Below are positions 22,308-34,089 of a DNA stretch of 64,000 nucleotides, in pieces. The DNA is from Diphasiastrum complanatum (lineage: Eukaryota > Streptophyta > Lycopodiopsida > Lycopodiales > Lycopodiaceae): positions 66,978,472 to 67,042,471 of the forward strand of contig CM055100.1 in the NCBI GenBank assembly GCA_029204225.1, given 5' to 3'. Made by a program: the position numbers and the translations under genes. The first letter of the stretch is position 1. The number at the start of each line of letters is the position of its first letter. The notes beneath the pieces are model-generated. The model was not told where the DNA came from. It saw nothing but the letters and a program-made list of their open reading frames with translations, and made no database searches.

Positions 22308-23220
22308 CCATTTTTGGCAAATGAGGTGCCCACGGAGTTGCAAAAGTGTCATTAAGAGTGTTGGTAGGCCCAGAAACCTGATCTTGGACGTTTTTGCACA
22401 GATTCTTGGACTTGGTGATGCTAATTTTTCCAAAATAGGAGTTTTTGCTCGAGTCGCAGGATGAAGTTCGTTTTGCAGGCAACTTGAACCGTTGGAGTTT
22501 TCTTAACCAATATAGAGTTGTTGCAAGGCCTGGTACCTTCTGGTATATTTTTCTTGGTTGGTGCACTCTACTTTCCAGAAATAGTAGTTGACTTGGATAG
22601 TGGGGCAAATGGCCTTGAAACTTGTCGATCTTGAGTAGCTGGTGACACTTAACTGCAATTGCTTGTTTATTTGAAAATCCGAAACAAGATTTTGTCACAT
22701 TCATGGCCGCTTTTGCTTATTTATTGCACCAAAACTAGTCATAATTTTCTTCTACGTTGTCGATGAAAATTGCAACATGTGTTTTTACTCGTGGACCATG
22801 AATCCACAAAAACAAAAGAAAAAAGTTGGATTTGCACATATCACAAATTAAAATTCAACCAATCAAATTAGGGCTCATACACATAGAATAAAAATCTTCA
22901 AATGTATAATTACATTTTCAATATTCTTTTTAGGACTTTATGTCTTGAGAATGTGATGCAATCTCTCAAAGTTAAAAATGATAGATCATTGAGTCTTTTG
23001 ACAACCTTAGAAGCAAACTCGTAAAAAAACAAGACTATAGGTAGGCTACAACTTCTCAACAAAATATATAGCTCAAGACTTTAAAGCACAAGAAATGCAT
23101 GTCTCAGTCAATATTCAAGCCTGAAAGAGAAATTATGGTCAAAAAGTGATGATAAGTAACTCAAACTAAGTGTAAAATGAGAATCTTAAACTAAATGTTG
23201 AATGAGATTTGAAAGCAAAA
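22308..23220. other. Non-coding interval
   Basis: Flank of the gypsy LTR. A 143-codon minus-strand ORF (22704-22273) runs across the LTR border and has no recognisable domain, so I do not call it a gene. The rest shows nothing. Confidence 0.3.
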
Positions 23221-23627
23221 CTAAAGTTTGATAATATCCTAGCATGTGTAGATTGATGAATCCTGTTGAATTTCACACGTGTGGATTGTCCACTACATGT
23301 ACTTGTGATCTCCTAAGGTGTGTAGATGCACCAAGATCAAGACTAGATTGAGATTCAAGATCTATCTTTGATTCTATGGCAAAAACAAACTACTACATGC
23401 ATTCAATCACTTCCAACTCTCACTCACACGTGTGGGAAGTGTTCCAAAAGTATTCTAAGTAAAAACAAGCTGCTCTCCTCGGGTAGAGAGAGAAAAACCA
23501 TCATGAGCTCTCGGGTAGAGAGAGAAAGCTAAAAATTCAATGACACTCAAAATCCACTCAATCTCAAAATCCATTAGATCCACTAGTAGATCTACGAGCT
23601 ACCACTATGCTTAACTATGATTGGATC

Positions 23628-23780
23628 ACACTTTGCCACCTCTTAATTCTATTGGACCATTGATCCATGCACCTCTTAATTCTATTGGACTATATTCAAG
23701 CACACCTCAAATTCCTATTGGACCACACATGGTGCCACCTCTAAATCCTATTGGACCTCTTAAACTTCATCAAACAAAAG
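23628..23780 (+). repeat. Degenerate tandem repeat inside the copia LTR region
   Basis: Four copies of a CACCTCTTAATTCTATTGGAC-like unit, spaced about 33-45 bases apart, lie left of the shared LTR block. The 60-codon ORF here is only a translation of the repeat. Confidence 0.6.
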
Positions 23781-23867
23781 CATTACACTTGTCTACACTC
23801 TAATTGGCATGAGTTTAGCCTCTTACTCTATTTTGGCTCAATAGTGGCATTACAAGTGGAAATGGAT

Positions 23868-24057
23868 AATTTGCCATCTATGCCAAATTTGACCCTATCA
23901 ACATTCTACACCTAAATGCTTGACTATGAGATTCTATGAGACCCCTATATCAAACATTTTGATTTACTTTACAATTCTCCACACGTGGGAACATCCTCCA
24001 CACATGTGAGATTCACTCACAAACTTCTATCATAGAAAATACCAAGCTAGATTTTTG
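23868..24057 (-). repeat. 3' LTR segment (shared block)
   Basis: About 97% identical by eye to 26955-27150, including CTCCACACGTGGGAACATCC. The terminal TG lies at 24057 on the minus strand. Sequence further left may belong to the same LTR but has no partner. Confidence 0.7.
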
Positions 24058-24179
24058 CCAATTTCTCACACTCCTTAAAAAATAGCTTGGAAATGTACTA
24101 GATCACTTGAGAAGTTTGTAAATCTTTTTGAGTGGATCCTTTGGTATGCATAAGAAGTGAAAATCAGCCAAGGGATCCA

Positions 24180-24950
24180 TCATAGCAGCACCCTCACCAT
24201 ATCCATGATAAGATCTCTTTGGTAGAGATCTCTTGCCAATGCCGTTGAAGAGTGCTCCACCAATATGCCACTATGATCATGGGCTTCCTCCATGCTTGAT
24301 GATGATCTTTGCTTTGAAAGTTCCACTTGCATGATGGATGCACCATAAATAGAGAAATTTGAGGCTTCCAAGCCTCATAAGATCATGGAGATCAAGATCA
24401 TAAGATGTGAAACAATGATGATTATCAAGATTATGCTTTCTAGCTTGACTAGTCCACATACAATGAACTATATCCATGATGGATCTAATCTTGATATCAA
24501 AGACTATCTTGATCTTTTTTAGGCTAGTTACTCTCTCAAGGATGTAATTGTCCACTTTGGATGCTTCACTTAATCTCAAGAGTTTACAATTTGCCTCAAA
24601 ACATGTGAAAACATGATTTTCAAAAAAGTGAATACCAAGCTCAATCTTGTTCTTACTAGAACCAAGAGCATACTTTTGACAATACAATATCTTGCTTTCA
24701 AAAGTATTGGAAACACATCTAAGTCAATAATGACAAGAAACATGTCCATACCATAAGCATCATACAAAACTAGTATAGCTTTTCTTGAACTTTGAGATCC
24801 AAAAAATTCAATGAAGCAAGATAGCATTTCAAGCAAAGGAAGAGAAGCATATATGAATGTGTTGTAGTAGATACAACATGAAAGATGCCCATCTTTGCCA
24901 TGTAAGGTGAGCCATAAAGACTCGGCCATGCATCTTGAAGATCTTCTTGA
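24180..24950 (-). pseudogene. Decayed 3' pol region of the copia element
   Basis: Long minus-strand readings (24929-24576 and 24687-24277) lie downstream of the integrase fragment, where RT/RNase H should be. A SSKNKIELGIHFFENHV segment could be the end of RNase H. No YVDD box is visible, so the RT is deleted or unrecognisable. Confidence 0.35.
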
Positions 24951-24952
24951 AA

Positions 24953-25610
24953 TTATATGAAGAAGAAACTAAACTCCTCCTCACACCTTGGCCCCATCAT
25001 AACTTGAATACCTTCAAAAAAGATAACTTGTGATGCTTCTTGAGAAGCCTTGATCTCGGCCACTTCCAAGATTGAATCTTCATGCAATGTGACATCTCTA
25101 TTCACAATCACTTTTGAAATAGAGAGTGTAAAGACACTAAAGGCCTCCTTGATGGATGAGTATCCAATCATGATCCATGAGCTTGGATCATCCTTCCTTC
25201 TTGTTTCCAAGGGAATATGTGCAAAGCAAGCACTACCAAGTTCACTAAGGTCATCAACCTTAGGCTTCATCTTGAATAAAACTTCATATGGTGCTATTCC
25301 TTCAAGAGTTCCAATACTCCTCAAAGCTTTGATCTTCAATGAGAATTTCTTCTCAACATATGCTTTGAATAATAAGGAATAATCATACACCATAATACTT
25401 GAAGAGAGAAGATATGTGCATCTTGTGTGATCGTCCTCCTTTGAAATATTGGACATATAAGAAACATCAAGAGAGTTTGCACTCTCACTTGGATCCAATC
25501 TATAGATGCCTTCAAATCTTGATCCATATGCAAGGATCTCACCATCCTTCTTGATCACACAATTGTCAATATTGAAATTGACATCAAAGCCACTATCAAG
25601 AAGTTGGCCT
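24953..25610 (-). pseudogene. copia protease end, gag-pre-integrase and integrase C-terminal fragments
   Basis: The reading resumes with LLDSGFDVNFNIDNCVIKK, matching the post-protease part of the intact element at 57-61 kb. It then jumps, after KIKALRS, directly to GIAPYEVLFKMKPK and the ACFAHIPLETRRKDDPSSW integrase C-terminal segment. Most of the integrase core, with its second Asp and Glu, is deleted. Several small deletions keep the frame open, so the 356-codon ORF covering it is partly artefactual. Confidence 0.75.
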
Positions 25611-26610
25611 GGTCTTCTTGACTCCATCATAAGACATAATAGATGAAAAAAAGTTCTTGGAGCCACACATATGTGAAGATGCTCCACTATCAATATACCA
25701 TGAGTCATCCTTGTTGAAGGTGGAAGAGGAGAAGCTTGATGCCATAAGAGAGCCTTCTCCATCACTTGCAATATATTCTTCTTTCTCATTGGTGATGTTG
25801 GCTTGATTGAGTTGATTCTTCTTCTTGAAGCAATTGGTGGCATAATGGCCTTTCTTGCCACAATAAAAGCACTTGATCTTCTTCTTCTTGAGATTTGAAG
25901 TAGAAGCATGAGAGGTATCCTCCTCCTCTCCATCTTGGTCTTTAGCTTTGTCATTAGAGAAGTGATGATGTTGCTTCTTACTTCTCTCTTTGTGCTTGGC
26001 AAATAGAACTTTGCCATCATCATGATTGAGTGATAGCTTGTCCATCCTCAAGAGTTTGTACTCTTGTCTTGATTCTTCAGAAATAAGCACACTTTGAAGG
26101 GCCTCCAGACTTGGTAGCTCCTCCTTCATGGCATAGGATTGAACAAGGTTCTCATATTCATCTCTCAAGCCATTGAGAATGACTTGGAATAGCTCACTTT
26201 GATTGATTGAGTCACAAATACATGCAATCTCCCTATGAATATCCTTGACTCTCAAAACATAATTAGATGCACTCTCATCACTCTTTTGACTACTTTGGAA
26301 GATTTGATTTCTAAGAGTGAGGAGCCTAGAAGTGTTCTTAGCCTCATAGATGGACTTGAGACAATCCCAAGCTTCCTTGGATGTAGAACAATCACCAATC
26401 TCCCTCAATATCTCATTAGAGACATTCATCTTAATGTAGTGGAGAGCCATCCTAGCTCTCTTCTTTTATTTTTCTACTTCTTGAAGCTCTTGAGGCTCCT
26501 CCTCAATCCAAGTACAATGTCCATCACATCTTGGAGTATCGAGATGGACTCCATCCTCAACTTCCATATTGAATAATTGGAAGTAGACAATCTCTCACTT
26601 GGTTGCAACA
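25596..26610 (-). pseudogene. copia gag with CCHC knuckle and start of protease
   Basis: The N-terminal signature NYSIWKLRMESISILQD is read near 26570 and is cut by a stop at about 26470. The main frame opens at 26450 with MALHYIKMNVSNEILREIGD and runs 284 codons. It contains gag helices, a Lys-rich linker, the knuckle CFYCGKKGHYATNC and the protease active site WYIDSGASSHM. Relatedness to the gag at 57.07 kb is obvious along the whole length. The frame ends within the protease by deletion. Apart from the early stop it is one of the better preserved gag copies here. Confidence 0.85.
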
Positions 26611-26954
26611 AGTATGAACTCATTGAAGTCATGTAAAGTGGAGATAAATAAAAGTGATGAACAAGAAATGTTGCTTCTCTCTCACTATAGGATCCAATAA
26701 TGGTGTGCTACCATCTCCTATGCAAGATCTTGCAACAAACTGTGAGATGATTCTCACTAGCTATCTCAATCTCTCCAAAACTAGATCTACTTCACATCAA
26801 ATGGAGTATGGGCAAAGTTAGGATCAAACACTCTTAGCACGTGTGAAATACACTAAGAAACCAAATTTGACTCAAATACAATGATATTGCATGAAACAAA
26901 ATGGCTAAGATCTCAAAACAGTGCCTAGATCACATATAGATGAGATTGGTAAGC

Positions 26955-27150
26955 GGATAATTTGCCATCCATGCCAAATTTGACCCTATCAACATTCTAC
27001 ACCTAAATGCTTGACTATGAAATTCTATGAGACCCCTATATCAAACATTTTGATTTACTTTACAATTCTCCACATGTGGGAACATCCTCCACACATGTGA
27101 GATTTACTCACAAACTTCTATCATAGAAAATACCAAGCTAGATTTTTGCC
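26955..27150 (-). repeat. 5' LTR segment (shared block)
   Basis: Partner of 23868-24057. Its outer TG end lies at 27150, immediately next to the left end of a different copia LTR, so one element lies beside or was inserted next to the other. Confidence 0.7.
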
Positions 27151-27270
27151 ACTCAATCCAATCAACCTACATCAGATCTTAGTATTCAAACCAAGATTAG
27201 GACAACTTATACAGACATGTTTGGACATAAGATTAATCCCTAGGTGTGTTTCGGATCTGATTTTTTCACA

Positions 27271-27283
27271 TGGTCTCAGAGCA
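27271..27283 (+). promoter_or_regulatory. Primer-binding site, tRNA-iMet type with one substitution
   Basis: TGGTCTCAGAGCA follows a terminal CA. One C replaces A relative to TGGTATCAGAGC, the same change as in the first copy at 36129. Confidence 0.7.
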
Positions 27284-27654
27284 GGTTGCAGGCTAAAGTT
27301 GGTGATTTCCCTAAATCTAGAGGTGGATTTGAGAGAACCATCAATTCTATGAGAATTTGGAATGGTTTCTAGCTAAAATCAAGCATTTTCAAGTGTAGAT
27401 GATGCTATGCAAGTGGATGGTTGTTTTCATGAAATGGAAGTCCCCAGCATGGTATTAGAGCTATTTCTATAGCATTTGATTGAAGTATAACATTAGAACT
27501 ATTTTCATAGCTCTATAAGCTTTCCACAAGACTTCATCTTATCAATTGATAGGATAAACATTTTGTTGTTATGTAAATAGCATTAGATTTTCTTTCTTAA
27601 GTCGCTAATAGTTATCACTATCACTTAAATTAACTTCCACACGGATTCCCAAAG

Positions 27655-28250
27655 CAAGGCAGATCCCATCGTGGACCAGTTGGATGGATACAATTACCAT
27701 ATGTGGAAATTTAAGATGAAAATTGTGCTAATGGCTAAGGATTTGTATGATGTTGTCACAGATGTAGACGCAAGACCCACATCAAATGACACATCAATCT
27801 CCTGATGGAATCTAAAGGATGACAAAGCTTTCATGTTGATCGTCCTCAACATCTCAGACACACAAATCGGTCATGTGTCTGAAGTTCAGACCTCAAAAAA
27901 TGTCTAGGACATCTTGAGCACATTGTACGATGTGCGGAGTGTAGCTTCTAAGCTACACTTAAGAAGGAGATTCTTCTCTCTTAAGATGATGAATGGTGAT
28001 TCACTACATAATCACATCAACTAGTTCAAGAACCTGCTGCAACAAATGGTTGTTGTCGGATCAATCATAGACGATTAAGACGCAATAATGACACTACTTT
28101 CAAGCTTGTCAAGTTCATTTGACAACTGGGTGAAGATCATCATGACACACCCATAATTTACTCTATTAAAAGTCATCATGATGTTTGTTGTAGAAAGATA
28201 TTTGAAGGAACAGATCCTCCAGTTCCTCGACATGGGACTCTCACACCCTA
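27655..28250 (+). pseudogene. copia gag remnant, family 1
   Basis: The reading VDQLDGYNYHMWKFKMKIVLM, then LIVLNISDTQIGHVSE and FKNLLQQM, parallels gag at 12.5-11.9 kb. Stops occur near 27803, 27903, 28020 and 28076; the one after HIN (near 28020) is also present in the other copy. No CCHC motif is intact; a KKKIFYKYYK-like region near 28360 is where the knuckle would be. Confidence 0.8.
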
Positions 28251-28810
28251 TATATAAACAAGAGCTCAAGTAAGCAGAAGAAAAAAAACTCAGATCAATC
28301 AAAGTCGAATAAGAAACTGACACAAAGACAATAGCAGTCTAATCCGCCAACCAAGAAGAAGATATTCTACAAATATTACAAATGAACTAATCACAAAATT
28401 ATCACATACTACAAGCCAAAAACAATAGCAAAGGACAATCAAATCAGATGGAAAATGCAGCTACAAAAGCACCTCAACTCAATCAAGAAGCGGATCATGA
28501 TGCAGTCATGACAAACCATCACGACAGCTCCTAGTTTCTCGATTCCGGAGCCACTTTCACATGACTAGCCATATCGATGGTTTTGAATTCTATAAGCCTT
28601 ATAGTACCAAGAATTACAATTACAAATAATCAATTAAAAATACTTTCTAATATTCTTCATGTACAAGATCTTTTTACAAATCTTCTCTCTATTAGAAAAA
28701 TTATAGATTTAGGACATAAAGTAGACTTTGAATCAGATCAATGTAAGATAATCGATAGGACAAGCAAGATCCTAGCAGTAGGAAAGAGACATGGATTTGG
28801 TACAAATTAA

Positions 28811-31030
28811 GTCTGTTAGCCAAATTTTTGACATAAAAAATTGGCTCAATTTTGTACTAAACTTGATATTATATAGAAATTGACATGTAAAAGCCGCACA
28901 ATTTCGTTGTAAAATGACAAAAAAATTGCTAATAGATAGGGGTCCAAGCCTGCCCATAGTGTGGCTAAAGAAAAATTATGGCCTTGGAATTGGCCCCTAA
29001 AAATTTTGGACAGTCTTTAAGAAACAACCCATAGGATAGTTAGAAAAATTTTCGACTATTACGCCACCTGTTGCAATGTAATACAATTTTGATACTAATA
29101 TAAAAGCCGAAGCACTAGGTTTCCAGGTTTATTGCTCGGTGAGGGGAGATGGCTCAATTACCGTGCATTCAAGCTGGAGACGGAAATTCGACAATGACTA
29201 AGAGAGAGAGGCCCATAAAGTGCAAAATCAAGCCAATGGCAAGGTAAATGGAGAGGACATAACTTGAGGGCTAAAGAACATTGACCAAAGCTAAAGAAAA
29301 ATAGCCATGTGTCACCTCAATAGGCACATGAAAAGGGGGCATAATCACTCTTAAATAACAAAGAAGATGATATAATTCATAAGGAAGCAATCTATGATAA
29401 TTGAGGCACGAGGTAAATCAAAATTTAATGCCTTGGAAATGACTAATACAAGGCTGTAGAAGGATGGAAGAAAGACAAAGTGGCAACTTGAAGAAGGGTT
29501 GTGGCCTAGACGTTCTGCATGGAAGGGGTCTTTTTTTGGGGGTCTCTCATGTTGAGTTCTATTGCTGCTTCTGAACATTGAGTTTTCAAGCAGACTTCTA
29601 TCTCTCAATATCAATCTCTCTCCTGTCATTATCTCGTAAAAACTTGTATGTTGAGTTCTCCTTTTTTCCTCAAGAATGTGATCTAAAATTGGTGTACGAA
29701 ATGTTACTCTACACTCTCAAACGATGTGCTCAGGATTGTGTTGCAAAAGTATGTTGACTTTGCTTTGTTTTCTAGAAATGGGCCTCTCCAAGAGCTATTT
29801 CTAGTCTAGCCTCTGGTTAGCTCTCTCAAAAGATTGTGAAGAATCTCCTTTTTTGTTCTCAAGGATGTGCTCAAGAATGTGCTATAGTTTTAGCTTTTCA
29901 GAATGTGCTGAGAGTGCTCTATTCACAAAAATGTTGTGCCCCTTTGATGGGAAAAAGCCTATATTGAAAGGAGAATTTAAGATTGGTGAGAGTCTCTTGA
30001 AAAGTAGAATGAGCTTGTTGTAGTATAATCTTTAGTGGTTGTGTGAAACTGTGTTTTAGAATTCAATATGTGAAATACATAGGGTCACCTTGTGAGCTAG
30101 ACTTGGCATGATCATTTGATTGGATAGCTTGTATTATGTGGAGGTGGATTTCACACAAAGAGTACGAGTAGTGCATTGGTGGGTTATAATGTTTGAGAAA
30201 TGATGTCTTGTCTGAAAAATTTCTATTAGCTTTATAGAGGTGAAGACAATGCCAAGAACTGGATACTATGATATTAAATCCCCTCAAAGGTCATACATAT
30301 GATGATGTTTCCTAGGAACATGATGGTAGCGAGAAAAAAACTTATCTAACTTTAAGTTCTGAGGTCATAACTTGAATAAGGAGGGAAGAATGTCGTGTCC
30401 ACAACTGATCTCGGATTGATTATCCCATTAGAGGTCAGTAGGTCTACCTCAACCCACAAGTTAATTATGATTATGAGGGGTTTGGGCCCTCATGTGTATA
30501 TGGTCGGTCATAATTAATGGTTGGAGGGCTGAACTCTTGATGGTGGATTTTTATGGGTCTATAGTGAGTCATAGGGACATTGGATGATGTGACCTAATTA
30601 GGCTGCAGAGGTGTCCAGTGTCACAGTGCACTACTAGCGGTGCATGGGCGTTGGAGGGTATAAGTATACCGGTTGGGCTCTCACTAGTGCATGCTTGATT
30701 GTGGTGCTAGTAGCTACATGTTGTTATGACTTTTCTATCCTTTGTGAGAGATTGATCCATAGCTTGGGGGCTAGAAGCATATAATCTAGGTTTGGTTGGG
30801 TTGGTTTGTCTACCATCTGATTTCCCTTGTTTTGCTTTGTTGCGGCTTGCTTGGCTAGTGCATCCTTGGTGAGGGGCTTTATAGGGAGGGCCATTATAAC
30901 CAATAATCATGTCCCTCGGCACCTCATTGTCACATCATTCAACTAGCAACATAAGCATGCATGATATAATCACCAATGTCACCATCTCTTATTTTGATCT
31001 TAAAAGAAAACATTAGATTGATTACGTGCT
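28811..31030. other. 2.2-kb stretch without supported genes
   Basis: No domain and no ORF above 92 codons. 29640-29990 is rich in GAATGTGCT words. From about 30392 to 30950 the sequence starts TGTCGTGTCCACAACTGATC and contains a promoter-like TATAAGTATACC near 30660. This has the look of a plant gypsy solo LTR, but without a partner or target duplication I cannot confirm it. Confidence 0.3.
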
Positions 31031-31376
31031 TGATTTTGTGTGAGATTGACAAACTTGCCATGTCCATGGCGTTTCCAACATACACTAGGAAAGCGTTTAT
31101 TTGCTCAAGAGCATAAATCGATTTCCAACTTCCAATGTTTCAAAAAGTACATGAGCTTTGCATTCTGGAAAAGGGCAGGTGAGCAAGTAAGCAGTAGCCT
31201 CTTAAGCAAAGCAACTGATCATGGATGTGTCTTATTATTTCACGCATTTCAGAGTCAAGATCAGTTGACACATTATCTTCTTGTCCTAAGAGCTCTCCAA
31301 AACTCCACATCACAAAAATTCTTGAAGCCACAATACATGCAGCGTGCACGAGCTAGCGGAGATTTGTGGAAATCAG

Positions 31377-31383
31377 CCTTTAT
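31377..31383 (-). terminator. Possible polyadenylation signal of the TIP gene
   Basis: The minus strand reads AATAAAG about 250 bases past the stop codon, a usual position for a plant 3'-end signal. Only the motif supports it. Confidence 0.35.
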
Positions 31384-31633
31384 TGATCATTCTGATCCAG
31401 CACTGTTGCAACAGAGTGCGTGTCCTATGCTGAAAACACTCTGCAGTAATTTTCAGCCTAGGTGCAATCACAGAAAACAAAAGCAACACAGATACTAGTA
31501 CCACAGATCTGGACCTAACCAGAACTAAATTGAAGCAAACTGAACAATCCATTTTGGTCATGTACTTGAATTACCTCTACAGCAATGAAAATCTGCAGAT
31601 CACTCATATGCTATGCTGCTCAAATATGTGTGC

Positions 31634-33383
31634 TTAGTACTGATCAGTCACTGGTGTGTATGAAGCCGGTGTGAGGAAAATTTCACCGTAGATCAAGCCA
31701 GCTAGAGCTCCGCCGATGAGGGGGCCTGCCCAGTACACCCAATGATTGTCCCAATTCCATGTCACGAGAGCTGGTCCAAACGATCGAGCAGGGTTCATGG
31801 AAGCCCCGCTGAAGGGTGCAGCAGCCAAGATGTTGGCTAGCACTATAAAGCCTATAGCAATGGGTGCTATGCCTCCCACTGTGCCCTTGGCCTTGCTGTC
31901 CACTGCAGTGGCGTAGACCGTGAATACAAGACCAAATGTGATGATGATCTCCCAAATAAATCCCGAAACTGCTGATTCATTTGCTCCCAGAGCATGCACA
32001 GGCACAGGCTGCACCCACAAATCAAGCCAAAGGGTGAGGTCACAGCTCCATAACAAACAACTAGTATGACTGACCAGCTAAGGATGAGGAGCATGAAAGA
32101 AAAGGAAGGCAGACCTCGCCGGTGACAATAAATTTGAGGACAAGGGAAGCGGCTGTGGAACCAAGGAGTTGGGCTATCCAGTAGAGGGCTCCCCTTAGGA
32201 TGGTTATGTTGCCTCCAATTGCCAGGCCAAAGGTGACTGCTGGATTGACATGACCTCCAGAGATGTTTGCAGTGGCTGCTATGACTACAAAGAGGGCGAT
32301 ACCGTGTGCCAGAGCTATTGCCACCAGGCCAGCTGGAGTCAGATCCCCTGGCAGCAACTTGCCTGTGCACGAGCCAAACGTTAGAAATCAGTGTGTAGCT
32401 ACTCAATTAACCCGTAAAACTAGAATGAAAATGGAATTACTTAGAAAGTAAGGGCGTCATAGATAATCGTATATCATGGCTCAGCTCTATCAAAATTCAA
32501 AATTTGCTAAAACGATTTCCTTATATGTCCTGGTTTTGCCGCAGAGGGTTGTAGAACTTGAGAGCTCATGGGAAGGACAGGAGTATGATAACAGATATTT
32601 CTAGACGGTGTATATTGTTTTATACGACTACCTTAGAAACCTCATATTGCATTATCTAAAATACTTCCCTCACATAGATCTTTGACTACTCTCTTGTAAA
32701 AATTTAGAACTAGATCGAAAACACAAATTAGAAAGACTTAGAAAAAAAAGGCTGAAGTAAGTAGATGTGGGAGCCGAAATTTGACTCATTACATAGTTCA
32801 TTACAACTACGACAAACGCAACCATATCCGCACGTACAACGCAAGCTAGGCGTAAATATGATATGCCCGTATCTGTGTCATATGCTTGGCAACTTCCGTA
32901 TTCAGGTATACGTTAAGATATTGGCCATTTGCATTCCGGGTCTCCATCATCTATTTATTGACGACCAAGATCACAATCACCGATTGCAAAACTATCAGAG
33001 CAAGTTAATTTGTATTTTTCTCGGGTATGTTGTAACTTGTCAATAATCTGTGCACCCATGTATCGCAATCACAGGAACATTAACTGTTGTAAGGATGGCC
33101 TTTCTAAGGATTCACGAAATATCTGGTTGATTTTTCATCAACGCAAAATGGTAGAGGATTGATCAGTTCCCGTCACCTTCCCTCAACCATATATTACTGA
33201 TCTAATCCTTCGTGGATTTATTTGGTTCAGCAGAGGAGTACCAAAGAACAAATTACCGTAAGCGATAGCTGATCCAACACCAGCAAAAACAAAGAGGAAA
33301 GTGGCGATGAACTCTGCCAGGGCCGCTTTGAGGGCGTCGGGATGCGAAGCCTCTGAAGCGCTACCAACTTCAATGCGTCTCAT
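31634..33383 (-). CDS. TIP: Tonoplast intrinsic protein (TIP) aquaporin, two introns, intact
   Basis: A water and small-solute channel of the vacuolar membrane (MIP family). Exons on the minus strand are 33383-33257, 32362-32115 and 32008-31634; donors and acceptors are GT/AG throughout. The product is 249 residues, normal for TIPs. Both pore motifs are present: HVNPAVT (NPA at 82-84) and SMNPARS (NPA at 197-199). Helix 1 contains [16 protein letters not shown] and the CDS starts at the first ATG, giving [20 protein letters not shown]. The selectivity-filter positions appear to be His62, Ile146, Ala194 and Arg200 (H-I-A-R), the set known from TIP3/TIP4-type channels. Intron 1 (894 bp) splits codon 43; intron 2 (106 bp) follows codon 125. 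No frameshift or stop is seen. It is the only clearly intact host gene in the window. TIP4 or TIP3 subgroup assignment is an inference. Confidence 0.96.
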
Positions 33384-33434
33384 TTTTCTCCAATCTAATC
33401 AACTACCTCCACAGATCGCAGATAATATAGACTA

Positions 33435-33480
33435 TCTCTCTCTCTCTCGCTCTCTCTCTCGTTGTCTCTCTGGTTGCCTC
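33435..33480. repeat. Imperfect (CT)n microsatellite in the TIP 5' UTR
   Basis: CT dinucleotides interrupted by CG and GTTG. On the gene strand this reads (GA)n. Confidence 0.85.
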
Positions 33481-33546
33481 TATGAGAACGAAAGGCAAAA
33501 AAGGCGAAGGAGGACTCGAGAGGAGGAGGAGGATTCAGTGAGAGGC

Positions 33547-33560
33547 GGGGGGGGGGGGGG
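33547..33560. repeat. Poly-G run (14 bases)
   Basis: Fourteen uninterrupted G on the plus strand within the TIP upstream region. It could form G-rich structure if combined with neighbours, but it stands alone. Confidence 0.85.
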
Positions 33561-33907
33561 TATCTGTAGTTATGACTCAGTTGTAGCCTGTGCCATAACT
33601 GAGCCCTGCTATAAATGCACGCTCTATGTCTACTACCACGTCTCCATCTTTCTGCCGCCCCTCCCTCACCGACCGGCTAATGCACCTAAAGCCTATGCTA
33701 CTCCTGCACCAACCGGACCCACCGGTCCGCGCTCATTCTCATCCATCCGCGTGCAGCGTGTGACTCCTCCCGTCCCAAATAACAGCCACCTGTACCAGGA
33801 CTCTATATAGTCAACATTACGTGTGAAGATGTATGGATAAGGCATGGCAGGTGGTACCTCTAGGTGTCGGTCGAGACTAGAGGGCCAGCTCAGGGTCAGC
33901 GGCCGCA

Positions 33908-33946
33908 CCCCTCCCCCTCCCCCTCCCCCCCCCCCCCCCCCCCCCC
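33908..33946. repeat. C-rich tract ending in C22
   Basis: C-rich units (CTCCCC) pass into 22 uninterrupted C (33925-33946). ORFs across it translate as Pro or Gly runs and are not genes. Confidence 0.85.
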
Positions 33947-34089
33947 AAAACACGTCCATCTTACTAACGAGATTCCAGAAGTATAATTCTTTCATTCCAA
34001 ATTTCCTTATGATTCAATGTTATATTTGAAGGTTATAATTTATGATTGTTATTATTAATATTATATGGCAATCAAAACAATAATGTAGT

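Larger units (their letters stand above)
23222..27150 (-). mobile_element. Ty1/copia element with partial LTR repeats, internally deleted
   Basis: A direct repeat of about 190 bases (23868-24057 and 26955-27150) flanks a leftward copia gag-pol. On the minus strand each copy begins TGGCAAAAATC, and the copy at 24057 is preceded by a purine-rich AAGGAGTGTGAGAAA, as expected for PPT and 3' LTR. Between the repeats are gag with a zinc knuckle (26610-25596) and fragments of protease and integrase (25610-24953). Downstream coding sequence (24930-24180) is too decayed to assign with confidence. No PBS is visible next to the right-hand repeat. The right border abuts another copia LTR at 27152. Confidence 0.75.
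27152..28810 (+). mobile_element. Degenerate Ty1/copia, family 1 (LTR end, PBS, gag, protease tail)
   Basis: 27152-27270 ends in TTTTTTCACA and is followed by a PBS-like TGGTCTCAGAGCA (27271-27283), so it is the inner end of a 5' LTR. A leader, a gag (27655-28250) and a post-protease/gag-pre-integrase stretch (28577-28810) follow. Gag and the latter match the copy at 9.2-12.96 kb. The element is truncated at about 28810 inside pol. Confidence 0.8.
33384..33830 (-). promoter_or_regulatory. 5' UTR and proximal promoter of the TIP gene
   Basis: Directly upstream of the start codon lies a GA-rich tract (CT on the plus strand, 33435-33480), a feature common in plant 5' UTRs, and a C14 run (33547-33560, G on the plus strand). 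A TATA-like CTATATAG on the minus strand (33810-33803) lies about 420 bases before the ATG and could set a long 5' UTR. No transcript data support the exact start. Confidence 0.45.

Noticed and set aside
22273-22704. 143-codon minus-strand ORF
   Set aside because: It crosses the border of the gypsy LTR, so it cannot be an ancestral gene; no motif is visible.
23621-23803. 60-codon Pro/Ile-rich ORF
   Set aside because: A product of the short tandem repeat in the copia LTR region.
31040-31498. 152-codon plus-strand ORF
   Set aside because: It lies opposite the 3' UTR region of the TIP gene, has no domain and shows composition like non-coding sequence.
31867-32406. 179-codon minus-strand ORF overlapping TIP exons
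   Set aside because: It runs through exon-intron borders in a different frame from the aquaporin and has no motif; a shadow of the TIP exons.
33693-34029. ORFs with Pro or Gly runs near the C-rich tract
   Set aside because: The runs come from the poly-C tract. No start context or homologous domain supports them.
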